Below, in pieces: positions 1 through 9,551 of a stretch of 33,306 nucleotides of DNA. The position numbers and the translations under genes are program-made. The stretch lies in the NCBI GenBank assembly GCA_030656195.1, contig JAUSOJ010000250.1:1-33306 (forward strand), written 5' to 3'. The DNA is from Lutibacter sp. (GTDB taxonomy: Bacteria; Bacteroidota; Bacteroidia; Flavobacteriales; Flavobacteriaceae). The notes beneath the pieces were generated by a model. The model ran no database searches and had not been told where the DNA came from. It saw only the letters and a program-made list of their open reading frames with translations. Numbering within the stretch: position 1 is the stretch's first letter; the number at the start of each line of letters is the position of its first letter.

Positions 1-1380
1 GCCAAGCGCAAGTGTATCTGCGGCGACAACAGTGTTAACCTGCGTCACAGAGTCTATCACTCTTACTGCAACAGCAACAGTTCAAGGGACAGCAAGTTAC
101 TTATGGAGCACAGGAGCTACCACAGCAAGTATCGCCGTAACAACTCCAGGCAGCTATTCAGTAACAGTTACAGATAGCGAAAATGGATGCAGCGTAACTT
201 CGGATGCTGTGACAATCACCCAGGATATTACAGCACCAAGCGTAAATGTTTCGGCAGCGAACACAGAGTTAAATTGTAACACAGCAAGCATCACCCTTAC
301 TGCAACAGCAACAGTTCAGGGAACAGCAATTTACTTATGGAGCACAGGAGCCACCACAGCAAGTATTTCAGTAACAACTCCAGGAAGTTATTCAGTAACA
401 GTAACAGACAGTGATAACGGTTGTAGCGTAACATCAGAAAGTGTTACAATCACCCAAGATATTACAGCGCCAAGCGCAAGTGTATCTGCGGCGACAACAG
501 TGTTAACCTGCGTCACAGAGTCTATCACTCTTACTGCAACAGCAACAGTTCAAGGGACAGCAAGTTACTTATGGAGCACAGGAGCTACCACAGCGAGTAT
601 CGCCGTAACAACTCCTGGAAGCTATACAGTAACAGTAACGGACAATTCGAACGGATGCAGCATAACATCAGAAAGTGTTACAATCACCCAAGAAATTACA
701 GCGCCAAACGTTAGTATTTCGGCAGTAACCACCATACTCACTTGTAACATCCAAAGCATTGCTTTGACAGCAGCGGCAGAAGGGGCAGCAAGTTATTTAT
801 GGAGCACTGGAGCAACAACGGCGAGCATTAATGTAACAGCGGCCGGAACTTATACAGTAACGGTAACAGGATCAAACGGATGTTCAGCTACAGCAACAGT
901 GACAATCACAGGAAACTCTGCACAACCATCAGTTGTGATCACAGGAAATGCTGTATTGACTTGCACAACGCAAAGCGCTACTTTAGTTGCGGCAGCAACG
1001 GTATCAGGAACAGCGAGTTACCTTTGGAATACAGGAGCCACAACAGCTACAATTTCGGTAACCGCACCAGGGGAATATTCAGTGACAGTGACCGACAGCA
1101 GTAATGGCTGTTCAGTTACCCAATCAGTGACCGTGGCACAAAACATCACGCCACCGGCAGTGAACATAAGCGGACCAACAACGTTGACCTGTAATACAAC
1201 AAGTGTAACATTAAATGCTTCAGGTTCAACAGTACAGGGAACGGCAAGTTATTTATGGAATACCGGAGCAACAACCGCTTCCCTAGTAGTTAGCCAGGCA
1301 GGAGTATACACGGTGGTTGTAACAGACAGCGGAAATGGATGTTCGGGCACAATGAGCGTAACGGTTACAGAGAATTATGT
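1..1380 (+). repeat. In-frame tandem coding repeats, unit ~234 bp (78 aa)
   Basis: LTC...NGCS units recur at ~32, 266, 500, 734, 959 and 1190. Bases 1-126 are identical to 469-594 (two units apart). Confidence 0.88.
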
Positions 1381-1957
1381 AGCTGCAGCAATCACAGGCG
1401 GTTCAAGAGCACTATGTATATTAGACGCAAGCTTAGATTTGATTACCTTATTGCCAACCGGCTATGTTACCGGTGGTACTTGGGCCGACAAGATGAACAG
1501 CGGCGGCTTAACAGGAAGTAGTTTTAATCCATCCATAGTGAATCTGGGAGATTATGAGTTTACTTATACAGAGCCTGGCAACTGCGGCAGAATTATTACA
1601 GTATTCGTAAATGTTAATGATGACTGTGTGGTATTGGCCTGTTCAACTCCTGAGGATATTTCTAAAGTTGTAACACCAAACGGAGATGGTATAAATGACG
1701 TATTTAGTGTAGGTGATGTTTCAGGTAATAATACTTGTAAGTATATAGTTAAAATATTCAATCGTTGGGGCAAAATGGTTTATCATTCAGACAATTATTT
1801 GAATAACTGGGCAGGGAAACATGACGGTTCGGGAATGCAAATAGGGTCCAACACAGAATTGCCTACAGGAACTTACTATTATATTGTTAATATAATTGAT
1901 ACTGGCGGTAGTTCTTTAAAACCAATAACAGGATATATTTATTTAGGCACTCATTAA
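2..1957 (+). CDS. Adhesin-like protein with ~78-aa Ig/SprB-type repeats and C-terminal T9SS type B (gliding motility-associated) sorting domain; 5' end outside window
   Basis: Open frame runs to the left edge (frame from base 2; the GTG at 32 is only the first in-window start). Repeats of LTC..YLWSTGATTASI.VT.PG.Y.VTVTDS.NGCS, then VVTPNGDGINDVF...IFNRWGKMVY...W.G...PTGTYYYIV, typical of the type B CTD. Confidence 0.93.
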   Translation, partial: PSASVSAATTVLTCVTESITLTATATVQGTASYLWSTGATTASIAVTTPGSYSVTVTDSENGCSVTSDAVTITQDITAPSVNVSAANTELNCNTASITLTATATVQGTAIYLWSTGATTASISVTTPGSYSVTVTDSDNGCSVTSESVTITQDITAPSASVSAATTVLTCVTESITLTATATVQGTASYLWSTGATTASIAVTTPGSYTVTVTDNSNGCSITSESVTITQEITAPNVSISAVTTILTCNIQSIALTAAAEGAASYLWSTGATTASINVTAAGTYTVTVTGSNGCSATATVTITGNSAQPSVVITGNAVLTCTTQSATLVAAATVSGTASYLWNTGATTATISVTAPGEYSVTVTDSSNGCSVTQSVTVAQNITPPAVNISGPTTLTCNTTSVTLNASGSTVQGTASYLWNTGATTASLVVSQAGVYTVVVTDSGNGCSGTMSVTVTENYVAAAITGGSRALCILDASLDLITLLPTGYVTGGTWADKMNSGGLTGSSFNPSIVNLGDYEFTYTEPGNCGRIITVFVNVNDDCVVLACSTPEDISKVVTPNGDGINDVFSVGDVSGNNTCKYIVKIFNRWGKMVYHSDNYLNNWAGKHDGSGMQIGSNTELPTGTYYYIVNIIDTGGSSLKPITGYIYLGTH

Positions 1958-1970
1958 TAAAAATAACACT

Positions 1971-2894
1971 ATGAAACGTATAATTTCAATAATAGTATTG
2001 CTGATCGCAGGCTTTGAATATTCAAACGCCCAGCAACTACCGCAGTTTACCCAATATATGTACAATACAATAGCCATTAATCCGGCCTATGCCGGGAGCA
2101 GGGATGCGTTGAGTATTGTTGCATTAAACAGGAACCAGTGGGCAGGATTTGACGGAGGGCCACAAACACAAACACTCTCCATACATTCCCCGCTGAGAAA
2201 CGAGAAAATAGGATTAGGGTTGTCCTTGATAAATGATAAAGCAGGTTATGAAAACTTCACCTATGTATACGGAGATTTCTCCTATACCATTCAGGCGAGT
2301 GAGACTGTAGACATCAGTTTTGGTTTAAAAGCCGGGATGACCTATTATAAATTGGCGGATGAATTGTACAATGCCACTGAAGTAAACCAAGACACCTATT
2401 TTGACGAACGATTAAACAGATGGAATGAGAATTTTGGCGTCGGGATTTTATTTCACAGCGAAAGATGGTATTTAGGGCTTTCAACGCCAAAAATCATCAA
2501 CCACGACTTGAACAACAAGACCGAGTTTAAAGCTTTGGAAAGAGTTCATTATTACGCAATAGGAGGCTATGTTGTTGACTTAAGTGAAAGCCTAAAATTT
2601 AAACCATCCTTTATGGTAAAACACACAGATGGCGTTCCGCTTTCAACCGATTTAACGGCAAACTTTCTTTTTAATGAAAGGTTTTGGCTGGGCGGTTCCT
2701 ATAGGATGAACGGCAAGCAGGAAGCCATAGGCGCGCTTGTGGACTTTCAAGTTACAGACCAGTTTAGGGTTGGTTATACCTATGAAATTCCGACAGGGGA
2801 GATTCGTCCTTATACCAACGGATCTCACGAGATATTGTTGATGTATGAATTTAAATTTATGAAAAACAAACAAAAATCTCCGAGATATTTCTAA
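1971..2894 (+). CDS. PorP/SprF family type IX secretion system membrane protein
   Basis: Signal peptide; QLPQFTQYMYNTIAINPAYAGSRDALSIVALNRNQWAGFDGGPQTQTLSIHSPL is the hallmark N-terminus of the PorP/SprF family; sits directly after a type B CTD gene. Confidence 0.95.
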   Translation: MKRIISIIVLLIAGFEYSNAQQLPQFTQYMYNTIAINPAYAGSRDALSIVALNRNQWAGFDGGPQTQTLSIHSPLRNEKIGLGLSLINDKAGYENFTYVYGDFSYTIQASETVDISFGLKAGMTYYKLADELYNATEVNQDTYFDERLNRWNENFGVGILFHSERWYLGLSTPKIINHDLNNKTEFKALERVHYYAIGGYVVDLSESLKFKPSFMVKHTDGVPLSTDLTANFLFNERFWLGGSYRMNGKQEAIGALVDFQVTDQFRVGYTYEIPTGEIRPYTNGSHEILLMYEFKFMKNKQKSPRYF

Positions 2895-2904
2895 CCAAAT
2901 AAAG

Positions 2905-4833
2905 ATGAATATTATGAAAAATATAAAACTTTTATGTATTGCTTTTGTTTTGATAAGCACATCAACATTTGGTCAGACAGCAAGACAAAAGAAAGCGGAA
3001 AGACAATTCAATGACTTTTCGTTTGTAAAGGCAATTGATACCTATGAAAAACTCGTGGACACGAGCTTTAACAAATATTACGCAATGCGGCAATTGGGCG
3101 ATGCTTATATTATGCTTCGCCAGCCGGAAAAAGCTTTGCCAATTTATGAGAAAGTGGTTCAGCAGCCAAATGTTCCGTCGGAATATTATTTTTACTATGC
3201 GCAGACCTTAAGGGCCAACGGACAGTATGAAGCATCAAAAGAGTGGATGAAAAAATACAGTGACGCCGGCAACCAAGAAGACACGCGGGTTAAGCGGTTC
3301 TTTGAGAATGAGGATCTGGCAAGCGGCATCTTTAATGCAAGAGAGAAGAACTTCCTAAAAAAAGTAAACTTCAACAGCAAATACAACGATTTTGGCGCAG
3401 TTATACTAAACGACCAGATAATGTTCACTTCCTCAAGTGATGAAGGTGTTTCGGTAAAAAGATTGTACGCCTGGGACGGACAGCCACTGTTGGATATGTA
3501 CCAGACCCCAATTGAAGGCGCTTCAACAGCAAACACCAAAAAACTGGAAGGCGATGTGAATACGATTCACCACGACGGACCCGCAACCTTTAACGCTGAA
3601 GGCACGAAAATGTACTTTTCGAGAAACAATTATCACGACGGCAAGAAAATCACAAACAGCAAAGGTGTGATGCTAATGGGTATCTACAGTGCCGATTTGG
3701 TTAACGGTAAATGGACCAACGTAAAACCGTCCAACCTTAACAATGCCAACTATATTGTTTACCACCCATCGTTAAGCCAGGACGGCAAGAAATTGTATTT
3801 TTCTTCCGATATGCCCGGTGGCTTTGGAGGCACCGATATTTATGTGAGCGATGTTAATCCTGATGGTTCTTTGGGAACTCCAAAAAATTTAGGGAATATT
3901 GTGAACACCGAAGGCAACGAATCATTCCCGTTCATACATTCAGCAGAAGGAACCTTGTTTTTCTCTTCCGATGATCACGTGGGCGCAGGGCTTTTAGACA
4001 TATTTGCTGCCGTTAAAGACCAGAATGACAACATTGTGAACGTGATTAATTTGGGCGAGCCAATCAACAGTGAAAAAGATGATTTTGCCTATTATTTGTC
4101 ACCAGACGGACTAAACGGATATATTTCTTCCAACAGGGACGGTGGCATGGGCGGCGATGACATCTATGCCTTTACCAGAATTCCGCCGCTGACTTTGAAA
4201 GGACGTATTTTTGACGCCATCAATGGAGAACCGGTCGCCGGCGCAAAAGTGATTTTGGCGCGTAAAAACGGAGAAGAAATTGCCTACTTCATCACGGAAG
4301 CAGACGGCGCTTACGAACATTTGATAGACAGAGACAAAGAATTTGTGCTGAAAGGATCCAAAGCAAAATACCAGGACGTGCAAAAAGAATTCAATTCTTT
4401 TGGACTTGAAAAAGAAAGAGAACTGATTGTCGACTTAAATATTCCAATGTCGCCGATAGAGGACGTGGTTATTTTGGCTGATTTAGAAACAATTTATTTT
4501 GATTTGGATAAATCCAACATCAGGCCAGATGCTGCCGTTGAACTTGACAAGGTGGTAGCTCTTATGAAAAGATATCCTGGAATGGAAATCAGGCTGGAAT
4601 CACACACCGACAGTAGGGCAGACGACAATTATAACATGAAACTGTCCAACAGAAGAGCAAAATCCACCTACAATTACATCATCTCAAAAGGTATTGATGC
4701 CAAGAGAATCCCAAAATATGAAGGATTTGGTGAAAGCCAGTTGGTTAATAAATGTTCAAACGGCGTAAAATGCTCTGATGAAGAGCACCAGTTAAACAGA
4801 AGAACGGAATTCATCATCCTAAAAATGAAATAA
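2905..4833 (+). CDS. OmpA family protein with TPR, PD40 beta-propeller and carboxypeptidase regulatory-like domains (PorE-like)
   Basis: N-terminal TPR-like region, repeated LYFSSDMPGGFGGTDIYVS motifs, GRIFDAINGEPVAGAKV, C-terminal OmpA domain IYFDLDKSNIRPDA...LESHTDSRADDNYNMKLSNRRA. Confidence 0.93.
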   Translation: MNIMKNIKLLCIAFVLISTSTFGQTARQKKAERQFNDFSFVKAIDTYEKLVDTSFNKYYAMRQLGDAYIMLRQPEKALPIYEKVVQQPNVPSEYYFYYAQTLRANGQYEASKEWMKKYSDAGNQEDTRVKRFFENEDLASGIFNAREKNFLKKVNFNSKYNDFGAVILNDQIMFTSSSDEGVSVKRLYAWDGQPLLDMYQTPIEGASTANTKKLEGDVNTIHHDGPATFNAEGTKMYFSRNNYHDGKKITNSKGVMLMGIYSADLVNGKWTNVKPSNLNNANYIVYHPSLSQDGKKLYFSSDMPGGFGGTDIYVSDVNPDGSLGTPKNLGNIVNTEGNESFPFIHSAEGTLFFSSDDHVGAGLLDIFAAVKDQNDNIVNVINLGEPINSEKDDFAYYLSPDGLNGYISSNRDGGMGGDDIYAFTRIPPLTLKGRIFDAINGEPVAGAKVILARKNGEEIAYFITEADGAYEHLIDRDKEFVLKGSKAKYQDVQKEFNSFGLEKERELIVDLNIPMSPIEDVVILADLETIYFDLDKSNIRPDAAVELDKVVALMKRYPGMEIRLESHTDSRADDNYNMKLSNRRAKSTYNYIISKGIDAKRIPKYEGFGESQLVNKCSNGVKCSDEEHQLNRRTEFIILKMK

Positions 4834-4845
4834 AAATAATGAAAT

Positions 4846-4927
4846 AGCAGTCGTAACATCTATAATACTCTTGATAATACTACCGTTGTGGGGACGACAA
4901 TTTCTCAAGATATTGGTTACGGCTGCT
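4846..4927 (+). other. Candidate structured RNA / long-stem inverted repeat downstream of the OmpA/PorE-like gene
   Basis: AGCAGTCGTAAC (4846-4857) pairs with GTTACGGCTGCT (4916-4927), 12 pairs with one G-U; nested AATA(C)TCTTGA (4864-4874) pairs with TCAAGATATT (4905-4914). Confidence 0.5.
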
Positions 4928-4949
4928 TCTTTTATTGAATATTATTATA

Positions 4950-4987
4950 ACAAACAGCGCTTTTTCAATTGAAAAAGCGCTGTTTGT
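4950..4987. terminator. Bidirectional rho-independent terminator between convergent genes
   Basis: Perfect 38-bp palindrome ACAAACAGCGCTTTTTCAA|TTGAAAAAGCGCTGTTTGT. Confidence 0.85.
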
Positions 4988-5010
4988 ATTTAGGTGTTAA
5001 ACGATTTTGT

Positions 5011-7041
5011 TTATTTCAGCAATCCCGCTCTTTTTAATAAAGCGGTGTTATTTGGTTTTTTACCTCTAAAATTTACATACAATTGCATAGGTTTGTCGGT
5101 CCCGCCTTTTGACAATACATTTTCTTTGAATTTTTGTGCGGTAGATTTGTCAAAAATTCCATTTTCCAAAAAGTAAGCAAACGCATCTGCATCTAAAACT
5201 TCAGCCCATTTGTAAGAATAATAACCGGATGAATAACCGCCCTGAAAAATATGCGAAAAAGAAGTGCTCATACAGTTCTCTTTGATTTCAGGAAATAATT
5301 GGGTGTTTTTAAAAGACAAAGTTTCAAATTCCTTGACGTCTTTTATTTCTGAAGGATCTTTTGCGTGATAATTCATATCCAACATTCCCAAACTCAATTG
5401 TCGTAAAGTTTGCATTCCTTCTAAAAAATTGGAGGATTGTTTAATTTTATCAATCAATTCCATCGGAATTGGCTCATTGGTTTCATAATGTTTTGCGAAC
5501 AAATTCAATGCATCTTTTTCATAACACCAATTTTCTAACAGTTGGCTTGGCAGTTCCACAAAATCCCAATATACGTTTGTGCCAGATAAGCTTGGGTAGG
5601 TGGTGTTTGCCAACATTCCGTGCAAGGCGTGTCCAAATTCATGAAACAAGGTGGTCACTTCATTAAAAGTCAATAAAGAAGGCTTGGTTTCCGTAGGTTT
5701 GGTAAAATTGCAAACAATTGAAATGTGCGGTCTGGAGTTTTCGCCGTCTTTCACCCACTGGCTTTTAAAAGAAGTCATCCACGCACCGTCGCGTTTTCCT
5801 TTTCTCGGGAAAAAATCGGCATATAAAATGGCGATGAAATTACCTGAAGTATCATTTACTTTGAAGGTTTTAACATCTTCATGATATTTATCGACAGTAT
5901 AAATTTCCTCAAAAACCAAGTCGTATAATTTGTTGGAGACTGTAAATACGCCTTCAATAACATTTTGCAATTTGAAATAAGGTTTTAACTGTTCTTCTTC
6001 CAAATCGAACAATGCCTTTTTTAATTTTTCCGAATAATAGGCGCTGTCCCATTTTTGAAGTTTTTTAATGCCGTCTTTTTTCGCAAAATCCGACAGGTTT
6101 TTAAACTCTGCTTCTGCAGCAGGTTTTGCTTTTACCAGCAGGTCTTCCAAAAAGTCATTGACGATTTTTGGATTTTCGGCCATTCGCTCTTCCAAAACAA
6201 AGTGTGAATGCGTTTTATAGCCCAATAAATTGGCTCTTTTATGACGAAGTTTTACAATGTTCAATAAAGTTTTCTGGTTGTCATTTTCATTGTTCCTGAA
6301 GGCTTTTGCGCCAAAGGCCACAGCCATTTTTTTTCTTAGATTTCTATCATCCGCATAGGTCATAAATGGAATGTAACTCGGATAATCCAAGCTAAATACC
6401 CAGCCTTCCTTGTTTTTTTCTTTCGCTGCCAATTGCGCAGCTTCAATGGTGTTTTCTGGCAAACCCTTTAAATCATTTTCATCGGTCAAATGAAGTTCAA
6501 AATCATTTCCTTCGGCCAAAACATGCTCTCCAAAATTCAATTTTAATTTGGAAAGTTCCATATCAATTTTTCGCAGCTTTATTTTGTCATTCTCATTTAA
6601 ATTAGCGCCGTTTCTGACAAAACTTTTATAAGATTTGGTTAATAAAGTATCTTGCTCTTTGGTTAAATTAAGTGAATCTTTTTCCTCATAAATTTGCTTA
6701 ACCCTTCTAAACAATGGCTCATTCAATTTAACGTCATTGGAGAATTCAGAAAGTATTGGTGATATTTCTTGGGCAATTTTTTGAATTTCTTCACTGGTTT
6801 CGGCAGAATTTAGATTGAAAAAGATACTGGAAATACGGTCTAATTTTTCTCCGCCAAATTCCAAGGCTTCCATGGTGTTTTCAAAAGTGGTCGCTGCGTT
6901 GTTGTTTGTGATGGCATCAATTTCAGCTTTTGCCAGTTGAATGCCTTCAATAAATGCAGGTTTAAAATGCTTATTTTTAATTTTCGAAAATGGCGCTGTT
7001 GAAAATGGGGTATTAAAATCAGCTAATAATGGATTGCTCAT
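5011..7041 (-). CDS. M3 family zinc metallopeptidase (oligopeptidase / peptidyl-dipeptidase Dcp-like)
   Basis: HEFGHALHGML zinc site and overall M3 architecture (MSNPLLADFNTPFSTAPFSKIKNKHFKPAFIEG). Confidence 0.95.
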   Translation of the reverse strand: MSNPLLADFNTPFSTAPFSKIKNKHFKPAFIEGIQLAKAEIDAITNNNAATTFENTMEALEFGGEKLDRISSIFFNLNSAETSEEIQKIAQEISPILSEFSNDVKLNEPLFRRVKQIYEEKDSLNLTKEQDTLLTKSYKSFVRNGANLNENDKIKLRKIDMELSKLKLNFGEHVLAEGNDFELHLTDENDLKGLPENTIEAAQLAAKEKNKEGWVFSLDYPSYIPFMTYADDRNLRKKMAVAFGAKAFRNNENDNQKTLLNIVKLRHKRANLLGYKTHSHFVLEERMAENPKIVNDFLEDLLVKAKPAAEAEFKNLSDFAKKDGIKKLQKWDSAYYSEKLKKALFDLEEEQLKPYFKLQNVIEGVFTVSNKLYDLVFEEIYTVDKYHEDVKTFKVNDTSGNFIAILYADFFPRKGKRDGAWMTSFKSQWVKDGENSRPHISIVCNFTKPTETKPSLLTFNEVTTLFHEFGHALHGMLANTTYPSLSGTNVYWDFVELPSQLLENWCYEKDALNLFAKHYETNEPIPMELIDKIKQSSNFLEGMQTLRQLSLGMLDMNYHAKDPSEIKDVKEFETLSFKNTQLFPEIKENCMSTSFSHIFQGGYSSGYYSYKWAEVLDADAFAYFLENGIFDKSTAQKFKENVLSKGGTDKPMQLYVNFRGKKPNNTALLKRAGLLK

Positions 7042-7082
7042 TATAAAATGTTGAAAGGTTGAATATTTTTTTAAAACGAAAC

Positions 7083-7577
7083 TTAAATCTTTTTATTTTT
7101 TAGTTCCTCTGAGGCTTTATAAACTTTAGCTTTTAAGGCTTCTTTGTAAAGAATAATTTTATCCAGCACTTTTTTGTCGGAACTGCCAATAATTTGTGCG
7201 GCCAAAATACCGGCATTTTCAGCGCCGTCTAAAGCAACGGTTGCTACGGGAACACCGCTTGGCATTTGAAGAATTGACAGCACAGAATCCCAGCCATCGA
7301 TGGAGTTTCTCGATTTTATTGGAACACCAATAACGGGTAACGGACTCATAGAAGCTACCATGCCCGGTAAATGCGCAGCACCGCCGGCACCGGCAATAAT
7401 CACCGAAATTCCACGGGTATGTGCGTTTTTTGCGTAGTCAAAAAGCTTTTCAGGCGTTCGGTGGGCGGAAACAATATCCACTTCAGTTTCAATGTTAAAA
7501 CTTTGTAAAATAGCGATAGCCAGTTGCATAATTGGAAGATCTGAACTGCTTCCCATAATAATTCCTACTTTGCTCAT
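7083..7577 (-). CDS. purE: 5-(carboxyamino)imidazole ribonucleotide mutase
   Basis: VGIIMGSSSDLPIM...SAHRTPE...IIAGAGGAAHLPGM is diagnostic of PurE. Confidence 0.97.
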   Translation of the reverse strand: MSKVGIIMGSSSDLPIMQLAIAILQSFNIETEVDIVSAHRTPEKLFDYAKNAHTRGISVIIAGAGGAAHLPGMVASMSPLPVIGVPIKSRNSIDGWDSVLSILQMPSGVPVATVALDGAENAGILAAQIIGSSDKKVLDKIILYKEALKAKVYKASEELKNKKI

Positions 7578-7640
7578 TTTGTTGAAAATTTAAAAATTAA
7601 AAGACTGAAAATTGAAAACCCACAAATCAAATTCCTATGA

Positions 7641-8786
7641 TTACTTGCTAATTACCCTAATGGTGTTTTTAACTTCTTCCGCAATTTTACGCGCTTCGGT
7701 TAAATTGTTGTTCACAATGGTTACGTGGCCCATTTTTCTGAAAGGCCGTGTTTGTTTTTTGCCGTAAATATGAGGCGTTACGCCTTTCATTTCAAGAATT
7801 TTTTCTATATTTTGATAAATCACATCACCCGAAAAACCTTCTTCACCCACCAAATTTACCATAATTCCGGCAACTTTGCTGTCGGTATTCCCCAAAGGAA
7901 GGTTTAAAATACTTCGCAAGTGTTGCTCAAACTGATTTGTGTAAGATGCTTCAATGCTGTAATGGCCGCTGTTGTGTGTGCGTGGTGCCACTTCATTTAC
8001 CAAAATTTCGTCATCTTCCGTTTGAAAAAACTCCACGGCCAACAAGCCAATGTGCTCAAAAGCTTCCGCAACGTGTAAGGCAATTTTTGTGGCTTTTTTA
8101 GCGACTTCTTCAGAAATTCTGGCCGGACAAATGACGTATTCCACTTGGTTTGCTTCAGGATGGAATTCCATTTCAACAACAGGATATGTTTTTATTTCTC
8201 CGTTTTTATTTCTGGCAACAATGACAGCCAATTCATTTTTAAACGGAATTAAATCTTCTGTGATCGACTCATTATCAGGCAATGAATTTAAATCAGCAAC
8301 ATTTCTAACGATTTTAACGCCAGTGCCGTCATAGCCAAATTGCGCCGATTTCCAAACAAAAGGATGATTTAAGCCTTCTTTTTTTAACGCTTGCAGCGAC
8401 GAAAATCGTTTATGTGCAGCTGTTGGGATGTTATTTTCTTTGAAAAAATCTTTTTGTTTTCCTTTATGCTGAATAATTTGTAAAATGCTTGGCTGCGGAT
8501 AAATAGCCAGACCTTCTTTTTCAAGTTTTAGAAGCGCCTCAATATTTACGTGTTCAATTTCAATGGTTAACAAATCCACTTTTTTGCCGAAGTTGTAAAC
8601 GGTATCAAAATCCATTAAACTTCCCTGGTGAAATTCGTTGCAAATTTGTGCGCAGGGTGCGTCGCTAGCTGCGTCTAAAATACAGGTGTAAATATCGAAT
8701 TTTTGAGTTTCGGCCAACAACATTTTCCCTAATTGTCCGCCTCCCAAAACACCCAATCTAAAATTTGATGAGAAATAATTTTTCAC
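7641..8786 (-). CDS. purK: 5-(carboxyamino)imidazole ribonucleotide synthase
   Basis: LGVLGGGQLGKML...ATP-grasp...NEVAPRTHNSGHYSIEA; adjacent to purE. Confidence 0.97.
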   Translation of the reverse strand: MKNYFSSNFRLGVLGGGQLGKMLLAETQKFDIYTCILDAASDAPCAQICNEFHQGSLMDFDTVYNFGKKVDLLTIEIEHVNIEALLKLEKEGLAIYPQPSILQIIQHKGKQKDFFKENNIPTAAHKRFSSLQALKKEGLNHPFVWKSAQFGYDGTGVKIVRNVADLNSLPDNESITEDLIPFKNELAVIVARNKNGEIKTYPVVEMEFHPEANQVEYVICPARISEEVAKKATKIALHVAEAFEHIGLLAVEFFQTEDDEILVNEVAPRTHNSGHYSIEASYTNQFEQHLRSILNLPLGNTDSKVAGIMVNLVGEEGFSGDVIYQNIEKILEMKGVTPHIYGKKQTRPFRKMGHVTIVNNNLTEARKIAEEVKNTIRVISK

Positions 8787-8956
8787 TTTTATAGGTTTGC
8801 CACAAAAATACCAATCTGTTTTTAATAAAGATTGCTAAATTTTAATAATTGCAACAATTTATAAAGTTTAAATGAAAATTATGAATGATTAGGTAATTAT
8901 TGGGTTAGTGATTACTTCACCCCATTTTATTTTCATATGAGTTCAGTGAACCATGT

Positions 8957-9046
8957 TTGAAGTGAAAAACCTTTTTTGATTTGCCTTTTGGCGAAGTAAA
9001 AAAGTTTGTAACGAAAAGCACGACCCGCCAGCTGGCGGGGAACCCC
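8957..9046. repeat. Intergenic inverted-repeat element (hairpin plus GC palindrome)
   Basis: CTTTTTTGATTTGCC (8971-8985) TTTT GGCGAAGTAAAAAAG (8990-9004); perfect palindrome CCCGCCAG|CTGGCGGG (9024-9039) overlapping GGGGAACCCC. Confidence 0.65.
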
Positions 9047-9101
9047 AAAAATAGTATGTTAATTATTTTACTGTTTTAGGTAGTTTTTTAGCCGTAAAAC
9101 T

Positions 9102-9521
9102 TTAAAAATTGGTAATTTTTAAAGCAGCGCTATTTATAACAAATACTTTATATTCTCTTGCAAAATGTTTATTTCCAGCTGTTTGCGGTGAGCCGTCTAT
9201 AATGCTGTATTCACTGTTATCGCAAGGGCATTTTAATTTTAAACTTCCGTCAAAATTCATAGGCGTTGCGCAGTCGTTATTTGGACAGGCTCTGTCAAAT
9301 GCTTTATAGGGCGGATTTCCGATGCCTGTATTTTGAATGATAATGCCTTTAATTCCGCCATTTGTATAGGCAAATCCGCTTGGTGTTTGAAGATTAATGT
9401 ATTGCGGTAAATTTAAATTGATGGTTTCATCTACATAAACATCGGGCAAAATATCGTTGGTGTCGTTCTTTTCGCAGGAAAAAAATAGGGCAAGCGCTAA
9501 CAATAAAAATAACTTTCGCAT
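9102..9521 (-). CDS. Lipoprotein with degenerate Rieske-like domain
   Basis: Internal start MRKLFLLLALALFFSC (lipobox Cys) preferred over the ORF-track start; ACPNNDCATPM...LKCPCDNSEYSIIDGSPQTAG resembles Rieske cluster loops. Confidence 0.75.
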   Translation of the reverse strand: MRKLFLLLALALFFSCEKNDTNDILPDVYVDETINLNLPQYINLQTPSGFAYTNGGIKGIIIQNTGIGNPPYKAFDRACPNNDCATPMNFDGSLKLKCPCDNSEYSIIDGSPQTAGNKHFAREYKVFVINSAALKITNF

Positions 9522-9551
9522 AGTTATAACATCAAGTTTTTTGGATAACGG

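Noticed and set aside
880-1521. + strand ORFs 880..1104 and 1339..1521 inside the adhesin gene
   Set aside because: Out-of-frame translations of the repeat-rich coding sequence with no independent support.
4835-4975. Short open frame EIAVVTSIILLILLPLWGRQFLKILVTAASFIEYYYNKQRFFN across the 4846-4927 structure
   Set aside because: No ATG start, ends inside the terminator palindrome, length compatible with chance; the base-pairing pattern is the stronger signal.
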